Source: Primula veris
Lineage: Eukaryota; Streptophyta; Magnoliopsida; Ericales; Primulaceae
DNA: 64,000 bases
Assembly (NCBI GenBank): GCA_963682055.1
Contig: OY821746.1
Location: 25,052,481-25,116,480 of the forward strand
Direction: 5' to 3'
The stretch's first letter is position 1. Every line of letters starts with the position of its first letter. The notes beneath the pieces were generated by a model. It did not search any database and had not been told where the DNA came from. It saw only the letters and a list, made by a program, of their open reading frames with translations. Below are positions 1-14,100 of the stretch, in pieces. The position numbers and the translations under genes are program-made.

Positions 1-3000
1 ATGGAAACACAAATACGCGTCTTGTTTTTTTTATGATATATATAATGACATGTTTTGAAAATTTAATTGGTTGAAGTCTACGACAATCAAGACGGTCACA
101 ACAGTGACAATGTCATGAACTTGTTGTATTAGATCCATAAAGTTGTCGTTCAGTTTAGCATGATATATAAAGTTATAAACAGTGCTATGTTCACTAAAAA
201 CAAAAAAATTCACAAGATTTACAAGAAATAATAACAAATCCATGAGCGTAAATTAAAATAACGTATAGTTATACATTTGTCTTAATTAAGTCAGGTTATA
301 CTGTGTTTAAGATATGTTGGCGATGAGTTGTCGAAAAGATTTTCAAGGTTCTTAGCTGAAGTCCATCGAGATCCTCGTTCGTGACTTCGGTGGTGTTTTG
401 AATATTTTGAGACGTCCGCTTCCATGTTAGGTATGTCATATTGAATCATCAACTATATTTCATATTTTGGTTTTTGACTTTTAACTCGTTTACAATTATA
501 GAGTCTCGTGTAACTTTTTCATATAGTTTTTTGTAATAGATATTTGTGAGGTAATAAGCTAATATCACAGTTTAAGTTGTAAACTCGATATTGTGTGGAC
601 GTTGTGTGGGATGCAATTAATATCGTTTTACTCGTTTTTTTGCTTATCATGAGTATCTGGACTACTTGTTTATTAAATTGATGATGTGTAGAAGTTTTCA
701 AGTATATTGTGTCATGTTGGTATCCAATGTGTTCTCTTCGTGATAAATTTTCTAGATTAATGAGTTTTTAGATTTATAACGAATATATAAATGTGAAATA
801 ATATTGCATAGCTAGGTTAAAACATAAGTTTTGAATTTCTGAATTGTTGCAAAGTTATTATCATCATGAATGTTGGTACATGGATTTAGTAGTTTCAAGG
901 GTGGGAACTAATGATTGAGCTTGTGTTGTTGATACCCTAATTTACTCTAGATAGTGGTAAATTATCACTTTGGGTTTGAAGAAAGGATAAATACGTTATA
1001 ACATATTAAATTTCATTCTGTAAGTCATGAGTTTAACTTTGGTGTTTAAAGAAATAAATTGTTTAAATCGTATGAATAAAGATTATTTGGTATGCTTTTC
1101 TTCTAATTTATTCATCAGCTTGTGTACTTTATAATGAGTAGTAATCGTTCAATATTTGATTTTCAATTGTAGTATATTTGTTTGTGAGAATTCCATTAAG
1201 TAAATTATCTAAGAATGTTAATTTTTAGTTCGATGTTCAAATAAATAAATAAAAAAGTAGCGGACCAGAACCAGATTCGTTGGGAATTTAAAGAAACTAG
1301 CAGTTAAATCCGTGTTCCATGTCATATTTCTGCCTAACATCTGCAATGTTCAACTAAACAAAAGAGTGACATAGTAGTAACTTATTTTTACCTCATTGAG
1401 TATATAGTGTTCTATTACTCTCAACCCGTTCGACATCGTAACTCACTTCTAGAAATAAAAAAAATTGTGTTTCTGAATCTAAAAAAGGATGTTAATTTTC
1501 TTATGAACAATTTTTGACTCTGCTAATTAATAGCTTGTGATGACTTAAGACACTTTTATTTAACGTGTACCGAAAGTTAAAAACTTTTTTTCAAGTGATT
1601 CCTTGAAAACTGTTTATTAAAACATGAAAATTATAGCATCACGGTGTTCATCAATATGGCGAGAAAAATTGGGGATTGGTGGTGTCCATATGGTTTTGGT
1701 TTTTATTTTAGTAACGGTCACTTTTCGGGGTGCTTATATGTGTGATTTTCGCTATCAAATGCATACTTTTGATCTACTCTTTAAAAGCTATCCATTTTAT
1801 TGTTGTCGATAACCCGGATTCAACAAGTATTCTTATCAGATTTAGTTGGAGATTTTGAGAATAATAGCGCTAGATCTATTTTCTCCCCAAGCTGTGTGCA
1901 TAGTTGAGATAGTAGACGAACTCCTGCAGATGATAGTGTTCGTGTATTCATTCGAATCATGATATCATTCGGCGATATATATCTCACCCTCCTACATTTT
2001 CACGTGATGATATGTTGATGAGTTTTGGCAAGACAATTTAATGGTTCATAACTTTCTTAAATTATTATCTAATCTCACATTCGCTTGTGCTCTGCCTACT
2101 AAGACAGTCCCAAAAAATCAAATTGACGCTCATTGTCATGACGTCTTCAACTATTAATCAAAACCAATTGATCGTAGTATCCATAACGAAATGATTTATA
2201 TGCGCAAAACTATAATATTCAATCATGAAAAAGGACTAATTGCAGCTAATAACCAATCGAATCACCAAAGAAATCACTACTAATAGGAGGTCTGTCATCA
2301 ATAAAGAATACATAGTCGTCGCGAGATAGTAAAATATAATACAAACAAAATGGGCAATCGAAAGATCTATTCGATCTTGAGCACGCCTTAGAGGAAACAA
2401 GCATTATCACAAATAGATCTAGACTTATCATTTCTTGTACCAACCTGACTAGCCTATGGTCAGATATGCTACACCTGAAGAAGAAAAACCGCCAAATGCA
2501 AACTATTTAGGAACGACTAAGTTCAAATCTACAAATGCATGGATCCCACAATAATAGATTATCTCTATGATGCACGAACACTCCTAAAAAAAAAAGTGTT
2601 ATGTCGGACATAGAAACACACAAATCTGACACTCCATTTCACGTGTCGGGAGCTTCAAATCCCGTGTTCATGTCGTATTTGCATGTTGACCACCCTGACA
2701 CATCTTGGACACTTTTATAAAACGTCGTGTACACTTTATGTACATAAGGAACACAAATTGTACTACTAAAAAAATTTAAACTTTCAAAATTTACAATTTT
2801 ATCTGAAAAATGAACTAATGTTTAAAAAAATTTAGTTATTACTAAGATTTGTCTTTGAGATAAATATATCTATAAAAAAATTTTGTTCTTTAATCCAAAT
2901 ATACATATAAACTCATATAAATAATATTTTTATTATTATTTAATAACCGTGTCCTAATCGTTTGTCCTAGCTGTTTCATGTCATAAAGTTTGAAAATTTA

Positions 3001-4900
3001 CTATTTTGTCGGTCCTATATGGAATCTCAAGCGTTAGCATAAGGTCAAAATGATATTGCACTTAATATTATAACTTTATAAGATACTGTATAAGAACTTA
3101 GAGAGTTACCTCGATTTGAATAATCATCAAAATTTGTCAAGAGGGTAGTCTCCCGGGTCAAGAAAAATAATCTATATAAGAAATATACTCCAGTAAAAGA
3201 TTAGATACCCCGTTCGAGGTCAAGTATATATATATATATATAAACTCGATCGTGCCTTATAATCTATAGTTTATGTAATGTCAAGTCTAATATAAATATT
3301 GGAATCTACACTGCTTTTATTTTCTTTGTCATATCCATTTCTACTTTTGTCTAATTAAAAGCAGTTGAAAGAAAAAACCTATACTTTAAAAGAAACCTCA
3401 AACAACTTAGAAATTATACTCCGTCGCTCCCTTTTAATACACAAAGCTTGAAAACATTAGGCTTTGACAATCCATAAATCAACGTTATTAAAAATTTATA
3501 TTTAAGAAGATATATCAACGGGAATTCTGGGCTGAACCAGATCTAGACCATGAGTGATGATCGAGGCACTTAAACCCGTGAGCCGTCCCGAGGCATGCAT
3601 ATGCTGTTTTATACTTTTTACTATACTAGGCGCGAGGCGATACATGACTAATGTACGCAGACCAAGTCCGGTCATATTGCAAATGTTACATGTTTGTATA
3701 CGATAACAAATTGATAAGTTACTCAGCATAGTTAATTGGTTTAAAATATAAGGCATAAATAGTGGTGGAATAGTAGACATTTGGTGTTTGTAACAAAATT
3801 TAGGATGTATTTTGTGCGGTGATGGTCAGAGATAACTCAAATGAGGAAGAGAATCTGCCAACCAAATACCAATGCCAAAATAAATTATCATTCGATATTT
3901 ATGTTATATTTATCATGATTTTTTGAAATATGCTTAATTTGTTCCATAGAAATCCAATCTAATCTTGATTCAATACCTTCCACAGATTATTTTCACGGTA
4001 ATTTCGTAAAAATGTTTGGCTCACACCTCTCTTAAAGCAACAAAGTTGCCACGTAAGCACATCCTGTCCTTTTACTCTAGTTGCTAGTTATGTATATTAT
4101 ATTGAAGAACTACTACTATTAAACTGTGCACACTTTCACCCACCCATTTCATCCACCAGATCTTGAAAGTGACAGATTCCCCCAATTGTTTAATTGACAC
4201 ATGATTTTGTAACTATGTTTCATGATAACTACATTCTTACTCCTTCATATTATGATAACCTAAATGGTAATCTTATTATTCTGACAATGTCAAGGAGATT
4301 CTACACCTTTTGATTAAAGCAAAAATAAAGCAATTAAATAACAAATGTATGTGGGCAGAGTTGCTATAAACTATTGTTTGTTATTTTGGATGTTTACATA
4401 GAAACATCGACTATTAATCGCGGCTCTTATTTGCTCTCGTTATTTATTGACAGAGGTAAAAGTGTCTTCTTGATTTTCATAGACTATAAATCACAACCGG
4501 AGTTGTTATTCATCTTTAGTTGTGTATTTGTAGTAATCGTACATCCCAAAATTGTATCGTAACTAGTGTTGGAACACGATGTAACATAGTAATATTACTT
4601 CTTAATCAATCTTTAGCACACAGTCTAACAAAGTAAATAAAATGATAATAATCACAATAACTTTGAAGGTAAGATAGCTAGATTTGCAATAAAACTCTAC
4701 AATGCTGATTATTTTAAAGGTAAGATAGCTAGAATTAATAATCTGATTTATGTTTACTAAAAAAGAATCATATTGAGATTCATGAAACAAAGATGCTAAA
4801 ATCCCAATGTCCAGTTGGTGAATATTCCTTCATAAGACTAAAACTAGAAGCTATTTATATGTAACACCCAGAACTAGTGGGGGGAGAATCTTGAAATAAT
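1..4900. other. AT-rich intergenic region, no gene seen
   Basis: No open frame here shows a recognisable domain, plant-like codon use or supportable splice sites. A (TA)n microsatellite lies at about 3225-3242. Around 2600-2760 there are repeated GTGTC/GACAC words that resemble those near 52.5 kb and are probably transposon debris. The frames at 1624-1812 and at 3502-3780 (minus) are short and unlike any family I know. Confidence 0.6.
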
Positions 4901-4947
4901 CAAAAAATTTAGTAGCAAATCCATATTTACAACACATGTTTCACGAA

Positions 4948-4957
4948 TATATAAATA
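4948..4957 (+). promoter_or_regulatory. putative TATA box of the GLDP gene
   Basis: TATATAAATA lies about 190 bases upstream of the GLDP start codon. With initiation about 30 bases downstream, the 5' UTR would be about 160 bases. I see no ATG between the box and position 5145, so the assigned start would be the first AUG of the mRNA. The assignment rests on motif and spacing only. Confidence 0.45.
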
Positions 4958-5144
4958 CCGTAAGGAGCTAGTGTGTATCTATACATATCACCAACCACAC
5001 CACCCTTGCCACCCACTCTTTTCTCAAATATATATACACATACAGAGAAATAAAATCCATCTCCATTTTCTCTTTTAGCTCAACAATAATAGTTCTACTC
5101 ACACACACACACTAAAACACATAGTTAGATACATATATAAAAAA

Positions 5145-8100
5145 ATGGAGAGGGCACGTAGGTTGGCGAACAGGGCGATCCTCCGTCGCCTCCTTTCCGA
5201 CTCGAGACCTGCCACATCATCATCATCCTCCCCACCTTCTCGCTACATCTCCTCCCTCTCCCCCTCTCTAGCCTCCGTCCGGTCCCTCTCTCCCTCTCTA
5301 ATCTCCCCCTCTCTAGGCTCTGTTCGGTCAATCTCCCTCTCCTCCTTAAAACCGAGCGACACCTTCCCTCGTCGCCACAACTCCGCCACCCCAGAAGACC
5401 AAACAAAAATGTCACAATATTGCGGTTTCGAAACCATCGACGAGCTTATCGATGCAACAGTGCCTAAATCTATCCGGCTCGAAAAAATGCAGTTTTCGAA
5501 GTTCGATGAGGGGCTAACGGAGGGACAAATGACCGAGCACATGAATAGGCTCGCCAGTAAAAATAAAGTTTTCAAGTCGTTTATCGGGATGGGGTACTAT
5601 TTTGCACCTGTTTTTCACTTTTATATATTATTTTACCTGTAAAGATTAATAATATGTAGTAATTGTTAAGTATAAAATTTTGGTGTAAACAGGTATTATA
5701 ACACCGCGGTGCCACCTGTCATTTTACGTAATATCATGGAGAATCCGGGGTGGTACACGCAGTACACGCCCTACCAGGCAGAGATCTCGCAGGGCAGGCT
5801 CGAGTCGCTTCTGAATTACCAGACTATGATCACCGATTTAACAGGTTTTTTTTTTTGTTTTTTGTTTTTGGGTAATTAAGCATATTATAGAATTGAAAAG
5901 TTGGACCAGGGGCGGAACTAGTATTTCAAGGTGGGTGTGGCTGAATTGCATGTTTATATATTTTTTTTGTAATATAAGGGTGTTGAAAGTATAGAATCGT
6001 CAACTTTTCAGAAAAATACATGGAATTTTCTTCATATGGGAGGTATTATAGCCCATTTTAGCATGTACTTATTGCTCGCCTTAGTCGGACCTAAGTTAGA
6101 TATACAATAAAGCTCAAATAAACAATCCATAGCAACAAGCTGCTTGGAAACCAATACTAAACCAACATAAGGAGAAACTAGTCACGGGCTAAAACGGACT
6201 CGAGCACCGCCCATATCGAGAAAAAAACTGATCTTTTAACATGTATACTGTATTTTTTTTGTCGATTTAGCATTTCGTCACCTTCATAATAAGCACCCCC
6301 CTAATAACGAAAAAAAGTTCTAGTTTTGCCACTGTTTGGTTACAAAGTCTCTAAATAGAAATATCAAGCTCACTAATCAAAGATATAACTTAAAAGTAAT
6401 TTATCAGGTTTGCCCATGTCGAACGCCTCTTTGCTCGACGAAGGGACTGCGGCAGCCGAGGCCATGGCTATGTGTAACAACATTTTGAAAGGGAAAAAGA
6501 AAACTTTTATTATTGCTAGTAACTGCCACCCGCAGACGATCGATGTTTGCAAGACCAGGGCGGAAGGGTTCGGCATAAACATCGTGGTGGCGGATTTGGA
6601 TAAGTTTGACTACAAGTCTGGTGATGTTTGCGGTGTTCTGGTTCAGTACCCTGGGACTGAGGGGGAGGTGGTGGACTACAGCGAGTTTGTCAAGAACGCG
6701 CATTCCAAAGGGGTGAAGGTGGTGATGGCGAGCGATCTTCTGGCCCTCACAATGTTGAAGCCCCCTGGTGAGTTTGGGGCGGATATCGTTGTGGGGTCTG
6801 CTCAGAGGTTTGGGGTTCCGATGGGGTATGGAGGCCCTCATGCTGCTTTCTTGGCAACGTCGCAGGAGTACAAGAGGATGATGCCCGGGAGGATTATCGG
6901 GGTGAGTGTTGATTCTTCGGGAAAGCCTGCGTTGAGGATGGCGATGCAGACCAGGGAGCAACATATCCGGAGGGATAAGGCTACGAGCAATATCTGCACC
7001 GCGCAGGTAAATGTTTGTTATTAGCCTGTTTTTGGTTTTCTTTTCTCATTCTTTTGTTTGTTTAGAGTCTGTTTAGCTGTGCTTCTGGTCATTGAGAAGT
7101 TGAAGTAATTGATTTGATAGAAGAGATTTGATTTTTGTGTATTAGATTTAGACAAATGTTGTGTGTCTTTTGTTAAAATTGTTTGTAACAAGAAAGTAGT
7201 GTTGCCATACATACAACTATTTGGGGAACCGAACCATTTAAAAGTGCAGCATTTGCTGTAGAAAACAGTTGTGAGAAAATTTGATTTAGATGTGTGCGTG
7301 TCCAGGGGCGGTTCCTATATAGGACAAAGGGGTGCACTCACACCCCCATAATTCATTTACGAAAATGTGAGTCTCGCAACCCCGTTAAATAACATTTTGA
7401 TTTGTCCAACCCCATAATGTTATTTCTGGCTCCACCCCTGTGCAAGTCTTTTTTTTACGCTTTTGGAACAGCATACGGTAGTTGTTTTCCTATACGTAGT
7501 ACTATTTGTGGAACCATTTGAAGAGCAAATTAGGTTGCAAATTCTAGCCTTTATATTAGGAAACTGTATTTTGAAAAATAATTGTCACCCCAAAATTTCC
7601 GAGAGGAATTTTTTGTGTAAATCTGAAATCTCATGAGAACTAATGAATTGTGGCGAAAAGGATATCATGATGAATGTCTTTGTGAGGGTCGTTCTTTTTC
7701 CGCTTAGAAATGTTAATAGAATGATGACTATTTGTGTTTATAGGCACTGCTTGCAAACATGGCTGCTATGTATGCTGTGTACCATGGTCCAGAGGGCCTA
7801 AAGATCATTGCTCAACGCGTACACGGCCTTGCTGGCACTTTTGCCACTGGACTAAAGAAACTCGGAACTGTTGAAGTGTCGGGGCTTCCCTTTTTCGATA
7901 CTGTGAAAGTGAAATGTGCTGATGCTAAGGCAATCGCTGATGCAGCTTACAAAAGCGAGATGAATTTGCGAGTTGTGGACCAGAACACGGTAAGGATTAG
8001 AAGGAGATTTATATATTTGTGCTTAATATTTTATTTTTTTTAGTTTTCAGTATGATTGGCTGGGAAATTTGGTTTTTGTCCAGATCACAGTTGCTTTTGA

Positions 8101-11100
8101 CGAAACAAGCACTTTAGAGGATGTGGACAAGCTATTTAAAGTCTTTGCAGGTGGCAAGCCTGTAAGTAATTGTTTGATTTATTGGAATTTTGCAAATATC
8201 TTATCAAAAATAGCACATAAAAAACAGGAGATGTGAAGTCATTTGAGATGAAAATTTTAGTTATTTTGATTTCAGAGGAAAAGTATCACGTGTGTGTTTA
8301 TGAAACTTCAAAAAAGAAAAGGTTTAAAAAGAGAGGTTGTGAACCTTAAACTCAGAACTGGAAATCTAGCATATAGATAGTTTTGTTTGTCATCAAAAGA
8401 TTGAAAAAGAACCCAAGCCTTAGTAGACAGTGTTTGTTAGCATGTTATCTCTCTCTGCAATCTCTGTAACGATTTAATGAAATGTACACGCCATAACGCC
8501 ATTTTGTTAATTATAAGGTGGCATTTACTGCTGAGTCGCTTGCACCAGAGGTTCAGAGCCTGATCCCTTCAGGACTTGTGAGAGAGAGCCCATATCTGAC
8601 CCACTCGATATTTAACTCGTACACTCTCTCTCTTTCTCTCCCCCCTAATCTTAGCGTCAGATTTTTGTACCTTGAAGCTAATCTGAATCTTTTCATTTGC
8701 ATTTTCAGATGCCATACGGAGCATGAGCTTCTAAGATACATCCATAAACTGCAATCCAAAGATCTTTCATTATGCCATAGTATGATCCCCCTGGGTTCTT
8801 GTACTATGAAGCTAAATGCAACAACTGAGATGATGCCAGTGACATTGCCCAACTTTAGTGATATGCACCCGTTTGCCCCTGTAGAACAGGCTGAAGGCTA
8901 TCAGGTAATACCGGGAATTTTTGTAAGCCAACCTATGAACAATTTCAAGTTTGTGAAGCTTCGGTTTCTATGCCAAACTTATTAAAGATCAGCTTTAAGA
9001 CATTATAAAATAAAACAATGACGTGTGTGTGCCTCTTTCTTAATCAGGAAATGTTTACGGATTTGGGTGATTTGCTTTGTACCATAACTGGATTTGACTC
9101 GTTTTCTCTCCAACCGAATGCTGGTGCTTCTGGCGAGTATGCAGGGCTCATGGTTATCCGTGCATATCACAAGGTATGGAGAAGTGAAATATAATGCTTT
9201 AATCTAGCACATTTGTTATTTGAAGAAACTGTGTAAACTGCTACTGAAAATTAGAAGGGTGAGGGCCCTGGAGCGTAATTAGTATTTGACCTCATCTTCT
9301 TTTATGCAATTCACATAACATTTCTTTGTTTTTGAGGATTTCTTGCATTTGTTAACTGGGTTACTCCTATGCCATTCACTTATGAAATGTTATGTATGAA
9401 TTAGAGGTTATTTGGTGCCGTCTCAAAAAGTTCATTTTTTGTATTTTCCGATTTTAAGTAAACCAATTGTCAGCTTAAAAATAACTTTTTGTAGAGAGTT
9501 GGCTTTCTTAAATTTACAATACTTGTTTTATGCAGAAGGAAAAAATGCATGTAGTGGTAAAACTAAAAAATAGCCACTAATAAATCTTAGCTTCATATTT
9601 AAGCTTTATTTGGACTTCCGAGTGTGGTATAGCCTTAGCGTTTGGATGTAAAACTGCTTCCAGCAAAAATAATTGGTCTGCTTTGAATGGGAATTTTCCT
9701 CTATTGAAGATAATTTGTCGAGCATAGACTTGCTCTAAATAAGTTAAAAGTTTATTCGATTATATCTATTGCTTATCAAAATAGCTACAAAAAGAAGCAC
9801 ACAAAAAGACAGCGGTGGAAGTATTTAGCAATGATACTTAATTACTTATTGTCGTTTTTACTTTAGGCAAGAGGTGACCATCATCGCAATGTTTGCATCA
9901 TACCTGTCTCTGCCCATGGGACAAATCCAGCAAGTGCTGCTATGTGCGGAATGAAAATAGTCGCTGTTGGTACTGATGCTCAAGGAAATATCAATATTAA
10001 GGAATTGAAAGCAGCTGCCGAAGCACATAAGGATAACTTATCTGCCCTCATGGTATTTCGTTTTAGTTCATAGTCACATCTGAGTTTTCAAATTTTGATG
10101 TTTAGCTCACTAGGTTTATCGAGTGGTTTTCTGGTACTTATTGTTTTTCAGGTTACATATCCTTCTACACATGGTGTTTATGAAGAGGGAATCGATGACA
10201 TTTGCAAGATTATACATGAAAACGGAGGACAAGTGTACATGGATGGAGCCAACATGAACGCACAGGTTTGTATATCCATTCATTTGGTTTAATTGTTTAA
10301 GGTGTTGGCCTTTTAGGGTGCTTGCTAAATAAAAATTCCAGTTCTTTCTTTGATAAGTAGACGCAGTTTATACAGATTAGCATGTAGATTATGTAATAAC
10401 TTTCCTGCAAAGGATCTTCCACCTCGAAGTCATGTTTTATTTTAATAGAAAATAAGAGTGAGATTTCAAAATTTTTTATTCTTTACTTGTAAAGAGAAAC
10501 TATTTGGTCGCAACTGATAGTTTGCAGCTCCATTGTTTTTCTTAAAGTCAGGTGACCTTTTTTAATACATGCTTTCTTACGTATTTTATGTTTGGTGACA
10601 TTTTTGCGTTTCTTTGCTATGTTACTTCTAATTCATGCTTTCCTTGCTGTGTTACTTCTTTGCTATGTTACTTCTTTATCCTTTTACCTCTTATTTTTTT
10701 TAAAGTCAATTAAGCTCAAAAACTATTTCATGTGTGTTATAGGTTGGTTTGACCAGCCCGGGTTGGATCGGAGCAGATGTTTGTCACCTTAATCTGCACA
10801 AAACATTTTGTATCCCCCATGGAGGAGGTGGACCTGGCATGGGTCCCATTGGTGTGAAGAAACATTTGGCACCCTTCTTACCATCGCATCCTGTGGTATG
10901 TTTTTTATTAAAAAAATTGAGATTTTATGTAAAGGGCAAATCCAACATGGATGAGGATTCCACTGCTTAAAGCACTTCCATTTCTTTGCAACTGCTACTA
11001 ATTAGAATCTGCTGATTTCTGAGATTTTATGTTGATATAATAATCCACTTTTGGTTGCGAAACCTTTTAGCAAGTTTCAAGTTTGTCCCAATACTTAAAA

Positions 11101-14100
11101 GTCCATCCCTACAGTCTTTTCAGACTTTAAGAAATGTCCAACTTTGGTCTCGACCGCTGATTCCATCTAGTTTTCATTTTGAAGAGAAGCACGATTTGTG
11201 CATAACTTTCTTTTTACTTTTCATCAATTGACCCCCGTCCCACCATGTCAGTCCCATTTGTGGTTTTAGTTGCTGTACAGTCGTATATCTAATCCTCACA
11301 ATAGAAGCAAAAGACACTCTTTTGAGTTGCATTTAGTTGACCAAATTCTGGACAAAATGCCACAACTTACAAACACAATAGTTGAGCATAACGAAGGCAC
11401 AACAGAACGTCTATTAAGCATACACTTGCCAACAGTTATTTTTTCCATTATACACTTCATGTTTGTCCCTCAAGATATTAGAAAGGAAAAAAATGGTCTA
11501 AGACAACTAAATTTGTTATCAGTTTTTTCTGTTAGTTTAATAATTGATAGCCTGGAATCAAGTTTTTTCAGTTTGTAGCTCCTTTCAGGCGGGTTTAGTG
11601 TGACTCTTATTTAGGGTTTGAGAATAGTGATTCAGGAAAGTTATATTTTAATACGAAATTAGAGAGTTTCTTTTATAAAAAAAAACTGGGGATAAGATCT
11701 CTTTTAATATCAAGTATGTGCTCTCGGTGATGCTCAGGGCTGTACTCTTTTTTTTCTTTTTCTTTTTCTTTGTTGTTTATTGCTCAACAATGCTTAATGA
11801 TACGCTCATCGTAAAAATAAAAATAAAACATACGAGTTATTTTATTGTTAACTCGATGAGTACGTACTGAATATTTTGCTTTGCATATAGTATTTATGCT
11901 TAAAGTTTCATCTATAATTAAGGAGAATGCGCTATATACGTGATGGCGTTATTAATTTATTCCACTTGGTTGAAGATTATAACACCTGCCTACAGGGCCT
12001 TGTTGTCATTCATCTGCCTTCCATATATATTTAAACATCCTTTTGCATATGAAGAAAATGTTTTCTCGAAGTTTTTAATGTTCGGACATCATTTGCATAT
12101 TATCATTCGTTATTTAAGTTATTTCCCCTTTCTGTTTTGTGTGCTACAGATATCAACTGGAGGTATACCTTACCCAGAGGATGCCCAGCCACTTGGGACT
12201 ATATCTGCTGCACCTTGGGGCTCTGCACTTATTTTGCCTATTTCATACACTTACATTGCTATGATGGGATCTAAGGGTCTCACTGATGCATCAAAAATAG
12301 CTATCCTTAATGCAAACTACATGGCAAAGCGACTAGAGGTGCCCATTCTTTCTTGTGCATGAAGTGTAATCTTTTGTAAATTAGGACTTCTTTAATATTC
12401 TTTTAAAGAAAATAGCCAAAGTTCTAGGTAAATAGTATGACCCTCAACCCTTGGGTTTTTTAGCTGATTCTTTTTGATTGCGAGACGAAGTTTACACCAG
12501 GAACTGGACTGTAAAGTGTAACTTAATAAAATTTGCTGCTCCTAGTTCAGTCGGGAAACTTTTTAATTCTTTCAAGTGTAATTCTCTCAATGATAACTAC
12601 ACATTTTTTAGGGTATACGACTTTATGGTGCTGACTTGTAAATTAAATATCCTTTGAGTTCAGTTAGACCTATGTTATGTGCTGTATACTAGATCTGTCT
12701 ATATTTCACATTTCCTTGTATCAGTCCACGTATTCATTTTTCTAGCTTTGGTATGGCAGGACCATTACCCCGTTCTGTTTCGTGGTGTCAATGGAACAGT
12801 TGCCCATGAGTTTATCATCGATTTAAGAGGTTTCAAGGTGACTATTTTTCTTTTCTTTTTTTTAACTTTCCTTTAATTTTTATCCCTAAACTCTCACATT
12901 CATGTAAAACTGACATTCTACTTTTTTTGTAAAAAAATAGAATACTGCTGGGATAGAGCCTGAAGATGTTGCTAAACGTCTTATGGACTATGGATTCCAT
13001 GGCCCAACAATGTCATGGCCTGTTCCAGGCACTCTTATGATTGAACCGACAGAAAGTGAAAGCAAGGTATAAAGCAACATTTATAGTGTTTCCCTTTCCC
13101 TCCCCAATCCATTGTCATCATAATTCTTGAAATTTATTTTCTTTTGCAGGATGAGCTAGATAGATTCTGTGATGCATTAATATCAATTAGAGAAGAAATC
13201 GCTCTTATTGAGAATGGAAAAGCTGATGCCAACAACAATGTCCTCAAGGTAAAGGGAACTATTTATCTCCTCATGAATAGATTATCATTCAATTTTTAGG
13301 TACTTCTATAGAGAAAAAAGGCGTACCAGACTACCAGTATACTACTTTGTTTTATTAAATGTCTGTTTGTCCCCTCGGTAAAAATTTAGGAGGTGCGTTG
13401 GAGCGTGTGATATTTTAAGCATAAATATGGTCAAAATTAGTATGACAAGATTATCAGCTCAGTTGAAAGATTACCCTTAATTTGACGCCCATGTATATAA
13501 AAAGGAAAAAAATGTTAAACCCTCTATAACTACCCATCACAAGAGTATCAGCTCAGTTGAAAGAGTACCCTTAATTTGGCTCCCATGCATATAAAAGGAG
13601 AAAACCGTTGAGCTCCATATATGTTGAACATAAATAGTAAATAAATTGTTGAAAACCAAGTGCTAGACTAATGATTATTCCCCTGCGGCTACAACAACAA
13701 TGATGTCCTCAGTCAATATATCTCTATAGTACATCTTTATGCTTGCAACAATTTGTTTTACTTCTCAACTTAAATTCGTATTTAGTAGATTTAATTGTCT
13801 GTGACATATGTGAATTATACTAAATATGGAGAAGTGCCAGATAAACTAATGAGAAAAGTAAAAAATTGCAGGGAGCTCCACATCCTCCATCACTGCTGAT
13901 GGCAGATACATGGTCAAAGCCGTACTCTCGGGAATATGCAGCCTTCCCTGCTTCTTGGCTCCGCTCTTCAAAGTTCTGGCCTACCACAGGTGCGTTATTT
14001 ATTTTATTAGGTATTAATATTACTGCAAAATAATACTCTTATGATATAGAAAAGCATTACGCCAGTTTTCTTTTCAACATATTTTCTTCAACATTATTTG

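Noticed and set aside
3150..3225. GATTAGATACCCC resembling a small-subunit rRNA motif
   Set aside because: Only a short match; the flanks do not resemble rRNA or organelle DNA.
3502..3780. 92-codon minus-strand frame
   Set aside because: No family resemblance, no splice context and weak codon bias. The plus strand has several stops, so an old transposon remnant is possible but not supportable.
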